The notes beneath the pieces are model-generated. The model had not been told where the DNA came from. It did no database searches and saw only the letters and a program-made list of their open reading frames with translations. DNA of 64,000 nt from Sphingomonas crusticola (GTDB lineage: Bacteria; Pseudomonadota; Alphaproteobacteria; Sphingomonadales; Sphingomonadaceae), in NCBI RefSeq assembly GCF_003391115.1, contig NZ_QTJP01000001.1, forward strand, positions 2,750,501 through 2,814,500, given 5' to 3'. The translations under genes and the position numbers were made by a program. Shown here one piece after another: positions 36,259 through 44,696 of the stretch (position 1 is the first letter of the stretch; each line of letters opens with the position of its first letter).

Positions 36259-36381
36259 TCAATCCTCGACGAGGCCGAGTTCGAAGCGGCCGAGCTGCAC
36301 GTCGCCCGGCTTGCCGCCCGGGCCCTTGGTCTCGACGCTCGCGGCGCCAAGGTCGATCAGCTCCTCGTTGATGCGTTCCAT
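36259..36381 (-). CDS. lasso-peptide precursor
   Basis: 40 residues with a strong AAAGGAG site six bases before the ATG at 36381. The leader is MERINEELIDLGAASVETK (19 residues) with the conserved Thr two places before the core. The core has 21 residues: ring part GPGGKPGD, then tail VQLGRFELGLVED. Gly1 and Asp8 give an 8-residue macrolactam. The GPGG..GDV.LG pattern is, from memory, like sphingonodin-type lasso peptides. Bulky plug residues could be Arg13/Phe14 or Leu16. A longer open frame from 36522 has no site and is not used. Processing and threading are inferred. Confidence 0.9.
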   Translation of the reverse strand: MERINEELIDLGAASVETKGPGGKPGDVQLGRFELGLVED

Positions 36382-36477
36382 GATGGACTCCTTTCCGTGC
36401 CACGCCAATGTGGCAGGGCAAAGTCTCGCGCCGGCGGGTGCGTGTCCGAAGTTTATTCGCCGCTGATATGCGGAAAG

Positions 36478-36483
36478 TTTCCA
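36478..36483 (-). promoter_or_regulatory. candidate ECF-type -35 element upstream of the lasso precursor
   Basis: GGAAAC on the minus strand, about 100 bases ahead of the precursor ATG, resembles the -35 element of ECF sigma promoters. A matching -10 could not be fixed; the A/T-rich CGAATAAAC downstream is possible. Low confidence, mentioned because a FecI-like sigma factor belongs to the locus. Confidence 0.25.
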
Positions 36484-36540
36484 GGGCGCGATCGCGCCAG
36501 CGTGGGCGGCAGTCCCGTCCATCGGCGGGTGGCCTGCCGC

Positions 36541-36741
36541 TCACGCCTGCAGCGTCACCCAGATGGTAACCGGCGTGACGAACGTTCCGGGCGGCGCCTT
36601 ACCGACCTCGACGCGCTGCACGGTGACGCGCTCGCCATTAGCCAGGTGAAAGGCCGTTCCGACGAACGGCATTCTGCCGAACATGTGCGTCTGTATCTGT
36701 TGGCCCGTGGCGACATCGATGATCGCGGCTTTGATGCTCAT
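36541..36741 (-). CDS. 66-residue hypothetical protein
   Basis: MSIKAAIIDVATGQQIQTHM, then FVGTAFHLANGERVTVQRVE. It looks like a small beta-rich protein. No clear ribosome binding site precedes the ATG. It lies between the lasso precursor and the decayed AbiE pair on the same strand; whether it belongs to either is unclear. Confidence 0.45.
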   Translation of the reverse strand: MSIKAAIIDVATGQQIQTHMFGRMPFVGTAFHLANGERVTVQRVEVGKAPPGTFVTPVTIWVTLQA

Positions 36742-36851
36742 CGCGCACGCATAAGGAGGCAAACCTGCGGCGTCGACGCCCAGGTGGGATCGGCGGCAGA
36801 ATCCTGTGCGGTGCTTGTCGTGAACGTTGCTCGTGGGTTGCGGTCTGGCGG

Positions 36852-37106
36852 CTAGTCGCGGTCGAGGCACGTCTCGAGCGATCGAAGTTGCTCAGCGAAC
36901 TTGGCCGGATACTCCCGCTGCAGCCGTTCGACGTTGAGCAATTTCCAGCGCACCGCCGGAAGCTCGGCAATCGCGGGTTCGAAGCCGATCGCGGTCCGAT
37001 CGGGGCCCACCTGGTGGAAGGAGGTAAGGAAGCGGCGCTCGCGCGCATTGTCGGGCATCACCCCGATCAGTAGGCCCACTTGGTCGGCATAGCTCTCGGC
37101 GCTCAT
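36852..37106 (-). pseudogene. AbiEii-type toxin remnant with internal deletion
   Basis: 84 residues. The first 25 (MSAESYADQVGLLIGVMPDN) match the usual start of AbiEii nucleotidyltransferase toxins. The rest (FLTSFHQVGPDRTAIGFEPA, then LPAVRWKLLNVERL) matches their extreme C-terminus. The catalytic middle of roughly 200 residues, with the nucleotidyltransferase GS motif, is missing. It begins in the ATGA overlap that normally links abiEi to abiEii. It is almost certainly non-functional. Confidence 0.65.
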
Positions 37107-37966
37107 GGCTCAGGCGCCGTCGTCTTCCCCGCGAAGTCGCGCGGCACGGTGATCTGATAATGTTGATCGAGCCGTCCCCCCGCCACAATCTGGCGTATGC
37201 CACGCCCGAGGTCGATCCGCGCGCGCGGTGCTTGGCCCAGCCACGGTCGTGCCGGTCGGTAAAAAGGAGGAAGAGCCGCTTGGCCCTGATGCTTGCGCAG
37301 TGCTCGAGCAGGCTGGAGAGGAGCTTGGGCCGCAAGGTCGTCAGGCCCTCGAACACATTGTCCGCATGTTCGAAACCGAGCGTCGCGCCGACCGCTTCCA
37401 TCATCTCGATCGCGGCGCGCTCGGCGCTCGCGGTGCGCATGAAATAGTCCCACGGCTCGTGTGGCACCGGCGAGGCGACGATGGCGCCCAACCTGCCGGT
37501 GCTGAATTCGAGCTGGTGCCATTCGACGCCTAGCTCCGGATCGGCGAAGAGCTTGCGCTTGTGGAGGATCAGCGTTGCGTCGGTCGAGAGCGTGCGGAGC
37601 CAGGAAGGTGCCGTAGCTTGCGGATCTTAGAGATGTACAATGCGATCGGCGCCCAGGCGCGCATGATGTCCCTGACCCAACAGCTCGAGCGCCGTCAACC
37701 CACCCACATAGAAAGTCGGCATAGCGATCCGTTGCGCGGATACGATGGCGATATCCCAACGGACTTGGCCCCCATCCGAGCGGGTCGATGAGCGCCGATA
37801 GACACGTGGGGCCGTCAGCTCGAGCCAGCCGCGTCGGACATAATCGTGGATCGATGAGCGGAAATGCCCTGTGCTTGGACCACGCGGAATCGACCACCAG
37901 GCCGGGCGGCAGGCTGGTCAGCATTTTGTTTAATGGGGAGCTTTTTTCTTCGTTGATGTCGAACAT
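37103..37966 (-). pseudogene. AbiEi-type antitoxin, broken by frameshifts and a stop
   Basis: Starts MFDINEEKSSPLNKMLTSLP, then GLVVDSAWSKHRA, the AbiEi N-terminal wing. The next part, HDYVRRGWLELTAPRVYRRS, lies in another frame (about 37790-37848). VGGLTALELLGQGHH and ADRIVHL follow, with a stop at about 37626 where a Tyr codon is expected. Then come TLILHKRKLFADPELGVEWH and a long C-terminal part, and the last piece (IDLGRGIRQIVAGGRLDQHY) returns to the first frame. So there are at least two frameshifts and one nonsense codon. Confidence 0.65.
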
Positions 37967-38274
37967 ATCAAAGGACTTATAAACTCACTTCAACGTGTAG
38001 TTCACCAATCTGAGATTTTGTTCGGCTACCGCGAACGGACTGTCGTTTCGGTAAACTAGGTGATCCGTAGCTCTGCCCCTCCCAAAATTTGCTCGTCGTC
38101 AAAGACTCGGGTTGGTCCGGCGGTATGGTGCCCACGCCGCATCGCGGTTTTCCGGCTGTGGTGAGGGTCCCAAGACCTAAGCCGCTGTAGAGCTTGGCCC
38201 CGCGGCACGGCCATTTGCTGGCTGATTTACACCGAGGACCGGCGGCCAGCTTTCATGTTGCTGCAACCTAGCAC
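37967..38274. other. gene-free stretch
   Basis: About 300 bases between the abiEi remnant and the next terminator. No supported gene. It may contain the old abiE promoter. Confidence 0.4.
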
Positions 38275-38302
38275 AAAAAAGGCCGGAACCGGAGTTCCGA
38301 CC
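38275..38302 (-). terminator. rho-independent terminator of the tartrate unit
   Basis: On the minus strand, GGTCGGAAC-TCCG-GTTCCGGCC is followed by six Ts: a 9-bp stem with one G-U pair and a 4-base loop. It lies about 100 bases after the stop of the beta-propeller gene and ends the three-gene minus-strand unit. Confidence 0.8.
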
Positions 38303-38398
38303 TCAGTGGGCCTGAAGGGAGGCTGGCTTCCTGTGTGGCGGCGCGTCTGCACGATGGCCAATGCCATTTTCGAATGAATCAATGCCCGAAAGTGCGCG

Positions 38399-39523
38399 CT
38401 ACCTGCCACCGACAGCGAGCGCGGCGGGAGGCGCCGCCGTCCGCAGGCTGGCCGACCGGCGAAGATGAGAACCATCGAAGCGAAACAGATCGATCCGCCG
38501 CTCGACATTGGACTGAACGAGCAAAGTACGTGAATTCGCAGTCCAGGCAATGCCCTGGCCCCACCTGCCGACCGTTGCCTTGGCGACCCGCATCAGATGC
38601 GATCCATTGATCCGCCAGACCTGGACCTCACCATAAGCGCGATAATCGGCTGAGGCGGGTGAGCCGTTCGAGCCGGCATTGACGTTGACCGCGATATGGC
38701 GGCCATCGGGCGCCATGGCGATCCCCTCCGGCGTGAGCCCGACTCCGGCCGTATCGACGACGCGCGGCGTGGGTCCGGCGAGATCGATCAGACTTATCGT
38801 ATCGATGTCGTGGCCGCCGCCGCCAATGTTGGCGACAACCGCAAAGCGGGTTCCAGCCGCATGGGACAGGCCGTACGGGCGTAACCCGGCGCGTATGCCT
38901 CCAGCATCGAGGCGCATCCTATTGCCCTCAATGTGAAGCGTCGAAAGGAGATGGTCGCCATCCCGCGATATCAGCGCGCGTGTACCCTGATCGTAAAAGA
39001 TCGGTTGGGCGGGGGCGCTATGCACGTCACCGATCGTGAGTGTTTGCCTCAGGCTGACAATCGTGCCGGCGATGGTAAACAGCGAGATGGAGCCCTCGCT
39101 GCGGTTGGCGACGAGCGCATGGGTGCCGCTGGGATCGATCGCTATGCCGGAGGCGCCGGCGCCCGCCCGCACCGTCGCCAAGACCCGTGCTGGACGGGCG
39201 CGCAGATCGACCACCGTGAGGCGGTCGTCCGGAACGAGGCTCGCGGGATCGGAGGGATCGATCCGACGGGAGGACGTGACCAGGGCAAGGCTACCGTCGG
39301 GCGTGATCGCCACGCTCGATGGCGGCCCGATGACGCTGGCCGGAAGTGGAATTTCCGAGACGATCCTGGGAACGCCCGCCAGCGCGATTAGCGAGAGCAT
39401 GTCGGGTTTTGGGCGCGGCGGTACCCTTTGGATGCCATCTACCAGTACCTGCTTGCCATCGCCGACCGACACTGCGACTTCGGAGGCGATCGGCGTGATG
39501 AGCGCCAAGATGAGAGTGATCAT
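38399..39523 (-). CDS. secreted beta-propeller (YVTN-type) protein
   Basis: 374 residues with a signal peptide (MITLILALITPIASEVAV). Repeated blade motifs follow (SSVAITPDGSLALVTSSRR, SGIAIDPSGTHALVANRSEG, EGIAMAPDGRHIAVNVNAG), about seven blades. It starts in an ATGA overlap with the DctA-like gene, so it is co-expressed with tartrate uptake and dehydration. Propellers of this kind include lactonase-like enzymes and binding proteins; the substrate is not shown. Confidence 0.8.
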   Translation of the reverse strand: MITLILALITPIASEVAVSVGDGKQVLVDGIQRVPPRPKPDMLSLIALAGVPRIVSEIPLPASVIGPPSSVAITPDGSLALVTSSRRIDPSDPASLVPDDRLTVVDLRARPARVLATVRAGAGASGIAIDPSGTHALVANRSEGSISLFTIAGTIVSLRQTLTIGDVHSAPAQPIFYDQGTRALISRDGDHLLSTLHIEGNRMRLDAGGIRAGLRPYGLSHAAGTRFAVVANIGGGGHDIDTISLIDLAGPTPRVVDTAGVGLTPEGIAMAPDGRHIAVNVNAGSNGSPASADYRAYGEVQVWRINGSHLMRVAKATVGRWGQGIAWTANSRTLLVQSNVERRIDLFRFDGSHLRRSASLRTAAPPAALAVGGR

Positions 39524-40779
39524 TCCACTCGTTCCCGTGCGGTGAGTTGACGACGGGCTTGCGCCAGATCGATCGCGCCGTCCCATCTCGCGACAGCCAC
39601 AGTGGCAACGCAATTGCCGATAAGATTGGTCACCGCACGCGCCACGTTGAGGAAGCGATCCACCCCCAGCAGCAAGGCGAGCCCGGTGACGGGTATCGAT
39701 GGCATCGCGCTCAGGGTTGCCGCCAGCGTGATGAAGCCCGCGCCGGCTACACCCGCAGACCCCTTGGACGTCAACAACAGGACGCCCAGCACGACCAGTT
39801 GATCTCCCAGGCTGAGATGTACGCCGGTCGCCTGTGCCACGAAGATCGCGGCGATCGCGAGGTACAGGCTCGTGCCGTCGGCGTTGAACGTATAGCCAGC
39901 GGGGAGGACCAGCCCGACCACCGGCTTCTCGATCCCGAGCGCCTCCAGCTTCTGCATCACGCGTGGCAGGACCGCCTCGGTCGAGCAGGTCCCAAACACG
40001 ATCAATATCTCGTCGCGGAAATAGCGCAGCAGCCCGATCAGCGGCAGTCCGACGATGCGCATCACCATGCCGAGCATCACCACGACGAACAGGACCGCGC
40101 TGCCGTAGAGAACCAGCACCAGCTGCCCCAGCGATAGCAAAGAGCCGATCCCGAACTTGCCGACCGTATAGGCCATGCCCGCCGCCGCGCCCAACGGCGC
40201 GAGTACCATGATCGCGCCGATCAGGCGGAACAGGATCTGCAGCATCTGGTCGATCAGGTCGACTACGCCGTTGACCTTGGCGCCAAGGTGGCTCGCGGCG
40301 ACCCCGATCATGACCGCGATCAGGATCACCTGCAGCATAGTGCCGCCGGTGAAGGCGCCCAGCAGCGTGTCGGGGATGATATTGAGCAGGAAGGGCACGA
40401 TTCCCTGCTCGTGCGCCGCGCCGGCATAACGCGCGACCGCCTCCTCGCTGCCCGGTGCAATGTGGGCAGAGATGGCGCTGCCGGGCCTGAAGATGTTGAC
40501 CGCAGCCAGCCCGATCAGCAGCGCAAACGTCGATAATATCTCGAAATAGAGCAGCGCCTTGGCCCCGACCCGGCCGACCTCCTTGAGGTCGCCCATGCGC
40601 GCGAGCCCGATGACGATCGTGCCGAAGATGATCGGCGCGAGCAGCATTTTCACCAATTTGATGAAACCGTCAGCAATCGGCTGCAGCGCGGTCCCGAAGC
40701 TGGGTACTACAAGGCCGATCACTGCGCCGATCGCGGCGCCGATCAGTACTTGGACCCACAATTGACGGAGGGTGGCCAC
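39520..40779 (-). CDS. dicarboxylate:cation symporter (DctA/GltP family)
   Basis: 419 residues with eight membrane helices and two re-entrant loops typical of the DAACS family. Visible are FIKLVKMLLAPIIFGTIVIG, the Ser-rich tip FGTCSTEAVLPRVM, PAGYTFNADGTSLYLAIAAI and LLLTSKGSAGVAGAGFITLA, which match DctA closely. It imports C4-dicarboxylates with protons or sodium. Next to a D-tartrate dehydratase gene, tartrate is a plausible substrate. GTG start at 40779, 23 bases after the dehydratase stop. Confidence 0.92.
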   Translation of the reverse strand: MATLRQLWVQVLIGAAIGAVIGLVVPSFGTALQPIADGFIKLVKMLLAPIIFGTIVIGLARMGDLKEVGRVGAKALLYFEILSTFALLIGLAAVNIFRPGSAISAHIAPGSEEAVARYAGAAHEQGIVPFLLNIIPDTLLGAFTGGTMLQVILIAVMIGVAASHLGAKVNGVVDLIDQMLQILFRLIGAIMVLAPLGAAAGMAYTVGKFGIGSLLSLGQLVLVLYGSAVLFVVVMLGMVMRIVGLPLIGLLRYFRDEILIVFGTCSTEAVLPRVMQKLEALGIEKPVVGLVLPAGYTFNADGTSLYLAIAAIFVAQATGVHLSLGDQLVVLGVLLLTSKGSAGVAGAGFITLAATLSAMPSIPVTGLALLLGVDRFLNVARAVTNLIGNCVATVAVARWDGAIDLAQARRQLTARERVE

Positions 40780-40802
40780 CTACCGGGTCTCGCGATCGGG
40801 CA

Positions 40803-41972
40803 TCAATTCTCCGCCAGCGTGCGTAGCAATGCGTAAAGTTCGGCCTTGGTCTCAAAGCCCACACCCGGCGCGTCAGGCAGTGAGACATAGCCCCCCTCGA
40901 CCGCGATGGCATCGGCAAAGCCGCCAAAGGGACGGAAGACGTCGGGGTAGGATTCGTTGCCGCCGAGCTGCAGGCCGGCGGCGATATTGAGCGACATCTG
41001 GTGCCCGCCATGGGGCACGACCCGGCGCGTGGACCAGCCTTCGGCCTCCATCACGTCCAGCGTGCGCAGATATTCGACCAGGCCGTAGGACAAGGCGCAA
41101 TCGAACTGCAGCCAGTCGCGTTCGCGGTTCATGCCGCCGAACCGCAGGAGATTGCGCGCATCCTGGTGCGAGAAGAGGTTTTCGCCGGTCGCCATCGGCC
41201 GATCATAATGCCGCCCGAGCTCAGCCTGGAGCGCGAAGTCGAGCGGGTCGCCCGCTTCCTCGTACCAGAATAGATTATAAGGCTTCAGCGCCTCCGCGTA
41301 ACGGAGCGCCGTGTCGAGATCGAACCGCCCATTGGCGTCCACCGCGAGGTTGGCGCCTTCGCCAACCACCTCCAGCACCGACTCTATCCGCCGCAGATCG
41401 ATGTCGAGCGGGGCGCCGCCAATCTTCATCTTGACGACCTTATATCCGCGGTCGCGATAGCTCTGCATCTCGGCCTTGAGCTGGAAGTCGTCTTTGCCTG
41501 GATAATAATAGCCGCCGGCGGCATAGACCCACACGCGATCGTCGGCTTTACCGCCGCGGTAGCGGTCGGCGAGCAGGCGCCACAACGGCACGCCGGCGAT
41601 CTTCGCCACCGCATCCCACACCGCCATATCGATCGTGCCGACCGCAACCGAGCGCTCGCCATGGCCGCCCGGTTTCTCGTTACGCATCAGAGTTTGCCAG
41701 ATGGCGAAGGGATCGAGATTATCACGGGCTTCGTCGACTAGCGATGCCGGATCCGCCGCTGCGAGCCGCTCGAGAAAACGGTCGCGCATCAGCGCGCCCT
41801 GACCATAACGGCCGTTCGAATTGAAGCCGTATCCGATGACCGGCTTGCCATCGCGAACCACATCGGTGATGACGGCAACCACAGAACAGGTCATTTTGGA
41901 AAAATCGATATAGGCATTCGCGATCGGCGACGCGATCGAGACGGTCTTTTCTCTTACGTCGACAATCCGCAC
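40803..41972 (-). CDS. tarD: D-tartrate dehydratase (enolase superfamily)
   Basis: 389 residues. It matches the Bradyrhizobium D-tartrate dehydratase from end to end as I recall it: VRIVDVREKTVSIASPIANA, AYIDFSKMT, GYGFNSNGRYGQGALMRDRF, NEKPGGHGERSVAVGTIDMA. The active-site Lys motif is VVKMKIGG, metal ligands are VDANGRF, WYEEAGD and TGENLFS, and the His is in VVPHGGHQMS. It dehydrates tartrate to oxaloacetate. The GTG at 41972 has GGGAGG seven bases ahead. Divergent from a LysR gene. Confidence 0.92.
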   Translation of the reverse strand: MRIVDVREKTVSIASPIANAYIDFSKMTCSVVAVITDVVRDGKPVIGYGFNSNGRYGQGALMRDRFLERLAAADPASLVDEARDNLDPFAIWQTLMRNEKPGGHGERSVAVGTIDMAVWDAVAKIAGVPLWRLLADRYRGGKADDRVWVYAAGGYYYPGKDDFQLKAEMQSYRDRGYKVVKMKIGGAPLDIDLRRIESVLEVVGEGANLAVDANGRFDLDTALRYAEALKPYNLFWYEEAGDPLDFALQAELGRHYDRPMATGENLFSHQDARNLLRFGGMNRERDWLQFDCALSYGLVEYLRTLDVMEAEGWSTRRVVPHGGHQMSLNIAAGLQLGGNESYPDVFRPFGGFADAIAVEGGYVSLPDAPGVGFETKAELYALLRTLAEN

Positions 41973-42070
41973 CCAATATCCTCCCTGTATTATCGGTCGG
42001 CATTTAATAAGGGGCAGGCGAGGCATCCAATGCAGATGCCGGAAATCGCTATGCACAACGGGCATCGCTT

Positions 42071-42982
42071 ATGGAATTGTTATGGTTTGAGGATTTCCTC
42101 GCGCTGGTCCAGACCGAGAACTTCTCGCGTGCGGCGGAACAGCGCAACGTTACCCAACCGGCCTTCAGCCGGCGCATCCGCGTGTTGGAGGATTGGGTCG
42201 GCGTGCCCTTGTTCGCGCGCCATTCGCACGGCGTGACCCTGACCGCCGCCGGAACGGCCTTGCGGGCGGGTGTGGAGGAAACCGTAAGACGCATCCACCA
42301 GCTTCGCACCGAGGCGCGCGAGGCGAGCGGCAAAGAAGCGGCCTCGCTCTACTTTGCCGCGACCCATGCTTTGTCGTTTACTTTCTTTTCGCGATGGATG
42401 CGCGAGTTGGAACGCGACACGGCGCCGCTCGGCACGATCCGCTTGGTCTCGGATACCATGCAGGCCTGCGAGGAATTGATGCTGCGCGGGCAGGCGCAAT
42501 TCCTGATCTGCCACCACCACAACGCGGCGCCGGAGCATTTCGAGCTGGCCCAGTTCCGCTCGGCGCAGGTTGGCGAGGACATATTGTCGCCAGTCACCGC
42601 CCCGGATAGCGATGGCGCGCCGCTGTGGCGGCTCGATGGTGCGAAAGACACCCCGTTCCTGGGATATAGCGGTGAATCCGGTCTCGGGCGCATTCTTGCC
42701 GCACAGAATTTCGCGGCGCGTGGGGTGCGGCTGCAGACCGTGCTGTCGGCGCAGCTTGCGACCGCATTGATGACGATGGCACTCGACGGACGCGGCGTCG
42801 CCTGGGTTCCGCGGTCGCTGGTCGAACCGGAGATTGCAGCCGGGCGGCTGGTGCGCGCCGGCGATGAAAGCTGGGACGTGCCGCTCGAGATCCGCCTGTT
42901 CCGCTCGCGGGCGCGGCAGAGTGCGGCTGCGGAAGCCTTCTGGTCGGGCATCGCACAGCGCAGGGAGGACGCCGCCGGTTGA
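42071..42982 (+). CDS. LysR-family regulator, probable control of tartrate use
   Basis: 303 residues. The N-terminal helix-turn-helix (LVQTENFSRAAEQRNVTQPA, then FSRRIRVLEDWVGVPLFAR) is standard LysR. The effector domain extends to the C-terminus (VTAPDSDGAPLWRL, LSAQLATALMTMALDGRGVA). It is transcribed away from the tartrate dehydratase gene across 98 bases, the usual arrangement for a LysR activator and its target. The inducer is inferred to be tartrate or a product. Confidence 0.92.
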   Translation: MELLWFEDFLALVQTENFSRAAEQRNVTQPAFSRRIRVLEDWVGVPLFARHSHGVTLTAAGTALRAGVEETVRRIHQLRTEAREASGKEAASLYFAATHALSFTFFSRWMRELERDTAPLGTIRLVSDTMQACEELMLRGQAQFLICHHHNAAPEHFELAQFRSAQVGEDILSPVTAPDSDGAPLWRLDGAKDTPFLGYSGESGLGRILAAQNFAARGVRLQTVLSAQLATALMTMALDGRGVAWVPRSLVEPEIAAGRLVRAGDESWDVPLEIRLFRSRARQSAAAEAFWSGIAQRREDAAG

Positions 42983-43082
42983 ACCGATCAATGTCGCTTC
43001 GGCATTACCCGCTTCAGCATCGGCATTGGTGCGCGACGATCGCGGCGGTTTATTCCTGCATGAAACAGGACCGAGGATGTTG

Positions 43083-44693
43083 ATGGCCGAACTGCCTTTC
43101 CTGCGCCGCATGGCGCGTGGCGTCCCGATTGCCATCGCGGCGATCGCGTTGATTGCGTCCGCGCCCGTTCATGCCGCGAGCCGGACGCAAATCCTGGGCG
43201 CGATGAAGCGCGCCACCACTTTCATGGTCGAGACCGTCTCGACCAATGGGGGCTATGTCTGGTCCTACCTGCCCGACAAGTCGCGCCGCTGGGGCGAGCT
43301 GGAAGCCACGCCATCGATGATCTGGGTGCAACCGCCAGGCACCGCAACGATGGGCAATCTGTTCCTCGATGCCTATCATGCGAGCGGCGACGAATATTAT
43401 TATGCCGCTGCCGAAAAGGCTGCGGCGGCGCTCATCTGGGGCGAACGGCCCGACGGCGGATGGAATTATTTCATCGATTTCGCCGGGCCGGCCGCGACGC
43501 GGCACTGGTACGACACGATCGGCAGCAACGCGTGGCGGATGGAGGAATTCCAACATTATTGGGGGAATGCCACGTTCGACGATGACGGCACGTCCGAGGC
43601 GATGCAATTCCTGCTGCGGCTTTATGTCGAGAAGCGGGATCCGAAATATCGGCCGGCGGTCGACAAAGCGATCCGTTTCGTGCTCGCCAGCCAATATGCC
43701 AATGGCGGCTGGCCGCAGCGCTGGCCGCTCAAACACGAATTCGTCCATCACGGGCTCGCCGATTATACGAGCTACATCACGTTCAACGACGACGTGACGG
43801 CCAAGAATGTCGAGTTCCTCTTGCTCTGCTACCGCGCGCTCGGCGACGAGCGCTTGCTCGATGCCGTCCGGCGGGGGATGAACGTTTATCTGCAGGCCCA
43901 GCAAGCCGCGCCGCAGCCCGGCTGGGCGCTGCAATATACGCCCGACGACATGAGGCCCGCCGCCGCGCGCAGCTACGAGCCGCGGGCGCTCGCGACCCAC
44001 GCCACCGCGCAGGCGGTGGAGCAATTGTTCCGTTTCTATCGGCTGACCGGCGATCCGCGCTATCTCGCGCGCGTGCCGGAGGCGCTCGACTGGCTCGAGA
44101 GCACGCGCACGCCTGTGGAGGTCGCCAAGGGCCCCAATATCTATCCGACGTTCATCGAGATCGGCACCGGCAAGCCGCTCTATCTCCACCGGCGCGGGTC
44201 CAACGTCGTGAACGGCGAATATTATGCCGATCACGATCCGGCCGCGACGCTCGGTCATTACAGCTCGTTCCGCACGATCGATGTGCCGGCGTTGCGCGCG
44301 GAATATGCCCGCTTGAAGGTGCTGCCGCAGGCCGAGCTGGCGCAGGAATCGCCCCTGCTCTCGAGCGCGCCGCTGCCATTGCCGCGTTATTTCGTGAACG
44401 GCTCCGAAAAGGCATCAGATCTCAATCTCGATCGCCGCCGCTCGTCCGCGGACGCGCTGGTCAAGGGACTGAACTCGCAAGGCTGGTGGCCGACCGAACT
44501 CACCGCGACGAGCCATCCTTATTCGGGCGACGGCTCTCCGGAGGTCGTGCCGGGCGACTATCGCAGCACCCGCGTCGGGGACGCGACCGATACATCGCCT
44601 TATCCCGATCCTAAGCCGGTTATCGGCATTTCCACCGGAACCTATATTGTAAAGATGGCCGAGCTGATCCGGGCGCTCGACGACGCGCGCTGA
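43083..44693 (+). CDS. secreted pectate lyase (PL10-like)
   Basis: 536 residues with a signal peptide (cleavage near APVHAAS). An (alpha/alpha) repeat fold is suggested by repeated GxYxxxxEK helices. The PL10-type signature AIRFVLASQYANGGWPQRWP is clear, with later ASHPYSGDG-like and GDYRSTRVGDATDTSPY segments. It would cleave polygalacturonate by beta-elimination. The ATG at 43083 has GAGG six bases upstream; an ATG at 43077 is also in frame. It lies 100 bases after the LysR gene and a few kilobases from the pectin operon. Confidence 0.82.
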   Translation: MAELPFLRRMARGVPIAIAAIALIASAPVHAASRTQILGAMKRATTFMVETVSTNGGYVWSYLPDKSRRWGELEATPSMIWVQPPGTATMGNLFLDAYHASGDEYYYAAAEKAAAALIWGERPDGGWNYFIDFAGPAATRHWYDTIGSNAWRMEEFQHYWGNATFDDDGTSEAMQFLLRLYVEKRDPKYRPAVDKAIRFVLASQYANGGWPQRWPLKHEFVHHGLADYTSYITFNDDVTAKNVEFLLLCYRALGDERLLDAVRRGMNVYLQAQQAAPQPGWALQYTPDDMRPAAARSYEPRALATHATAQAVEQLFRFYRLTGDPRYLARVPEALDWLESTRTPVEVAKGPNIYPTFIEIGTGKPLYLHRRGSNVVNGEYYADHDPAATLGHYSSFRTIDVPALRAEYARLKVLPQAELAQESPLLSSAPLPLPRYFVNGSEKASDLNLDRRRSSADALVKGLNSQGWWPTELTATSHPYSGDGSPEVVPGDYRSTRVGDATDTSPYPDPKPVIGISTGTYIVKMAELIRALDDAR

Positions 44694-44696
44694 ACT

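Noticed and set aside
36382-36522. Longer lasso precursor starting at 36522
   Set aside because: The extension has no ribosome site or leader features, while a strong AAAGGAG sits just before the ATG at 36381.
37985-38270. Possible protein remnant on the minus strand
   Set aside because: Some open frame exists but no start, site or recognisable segment.
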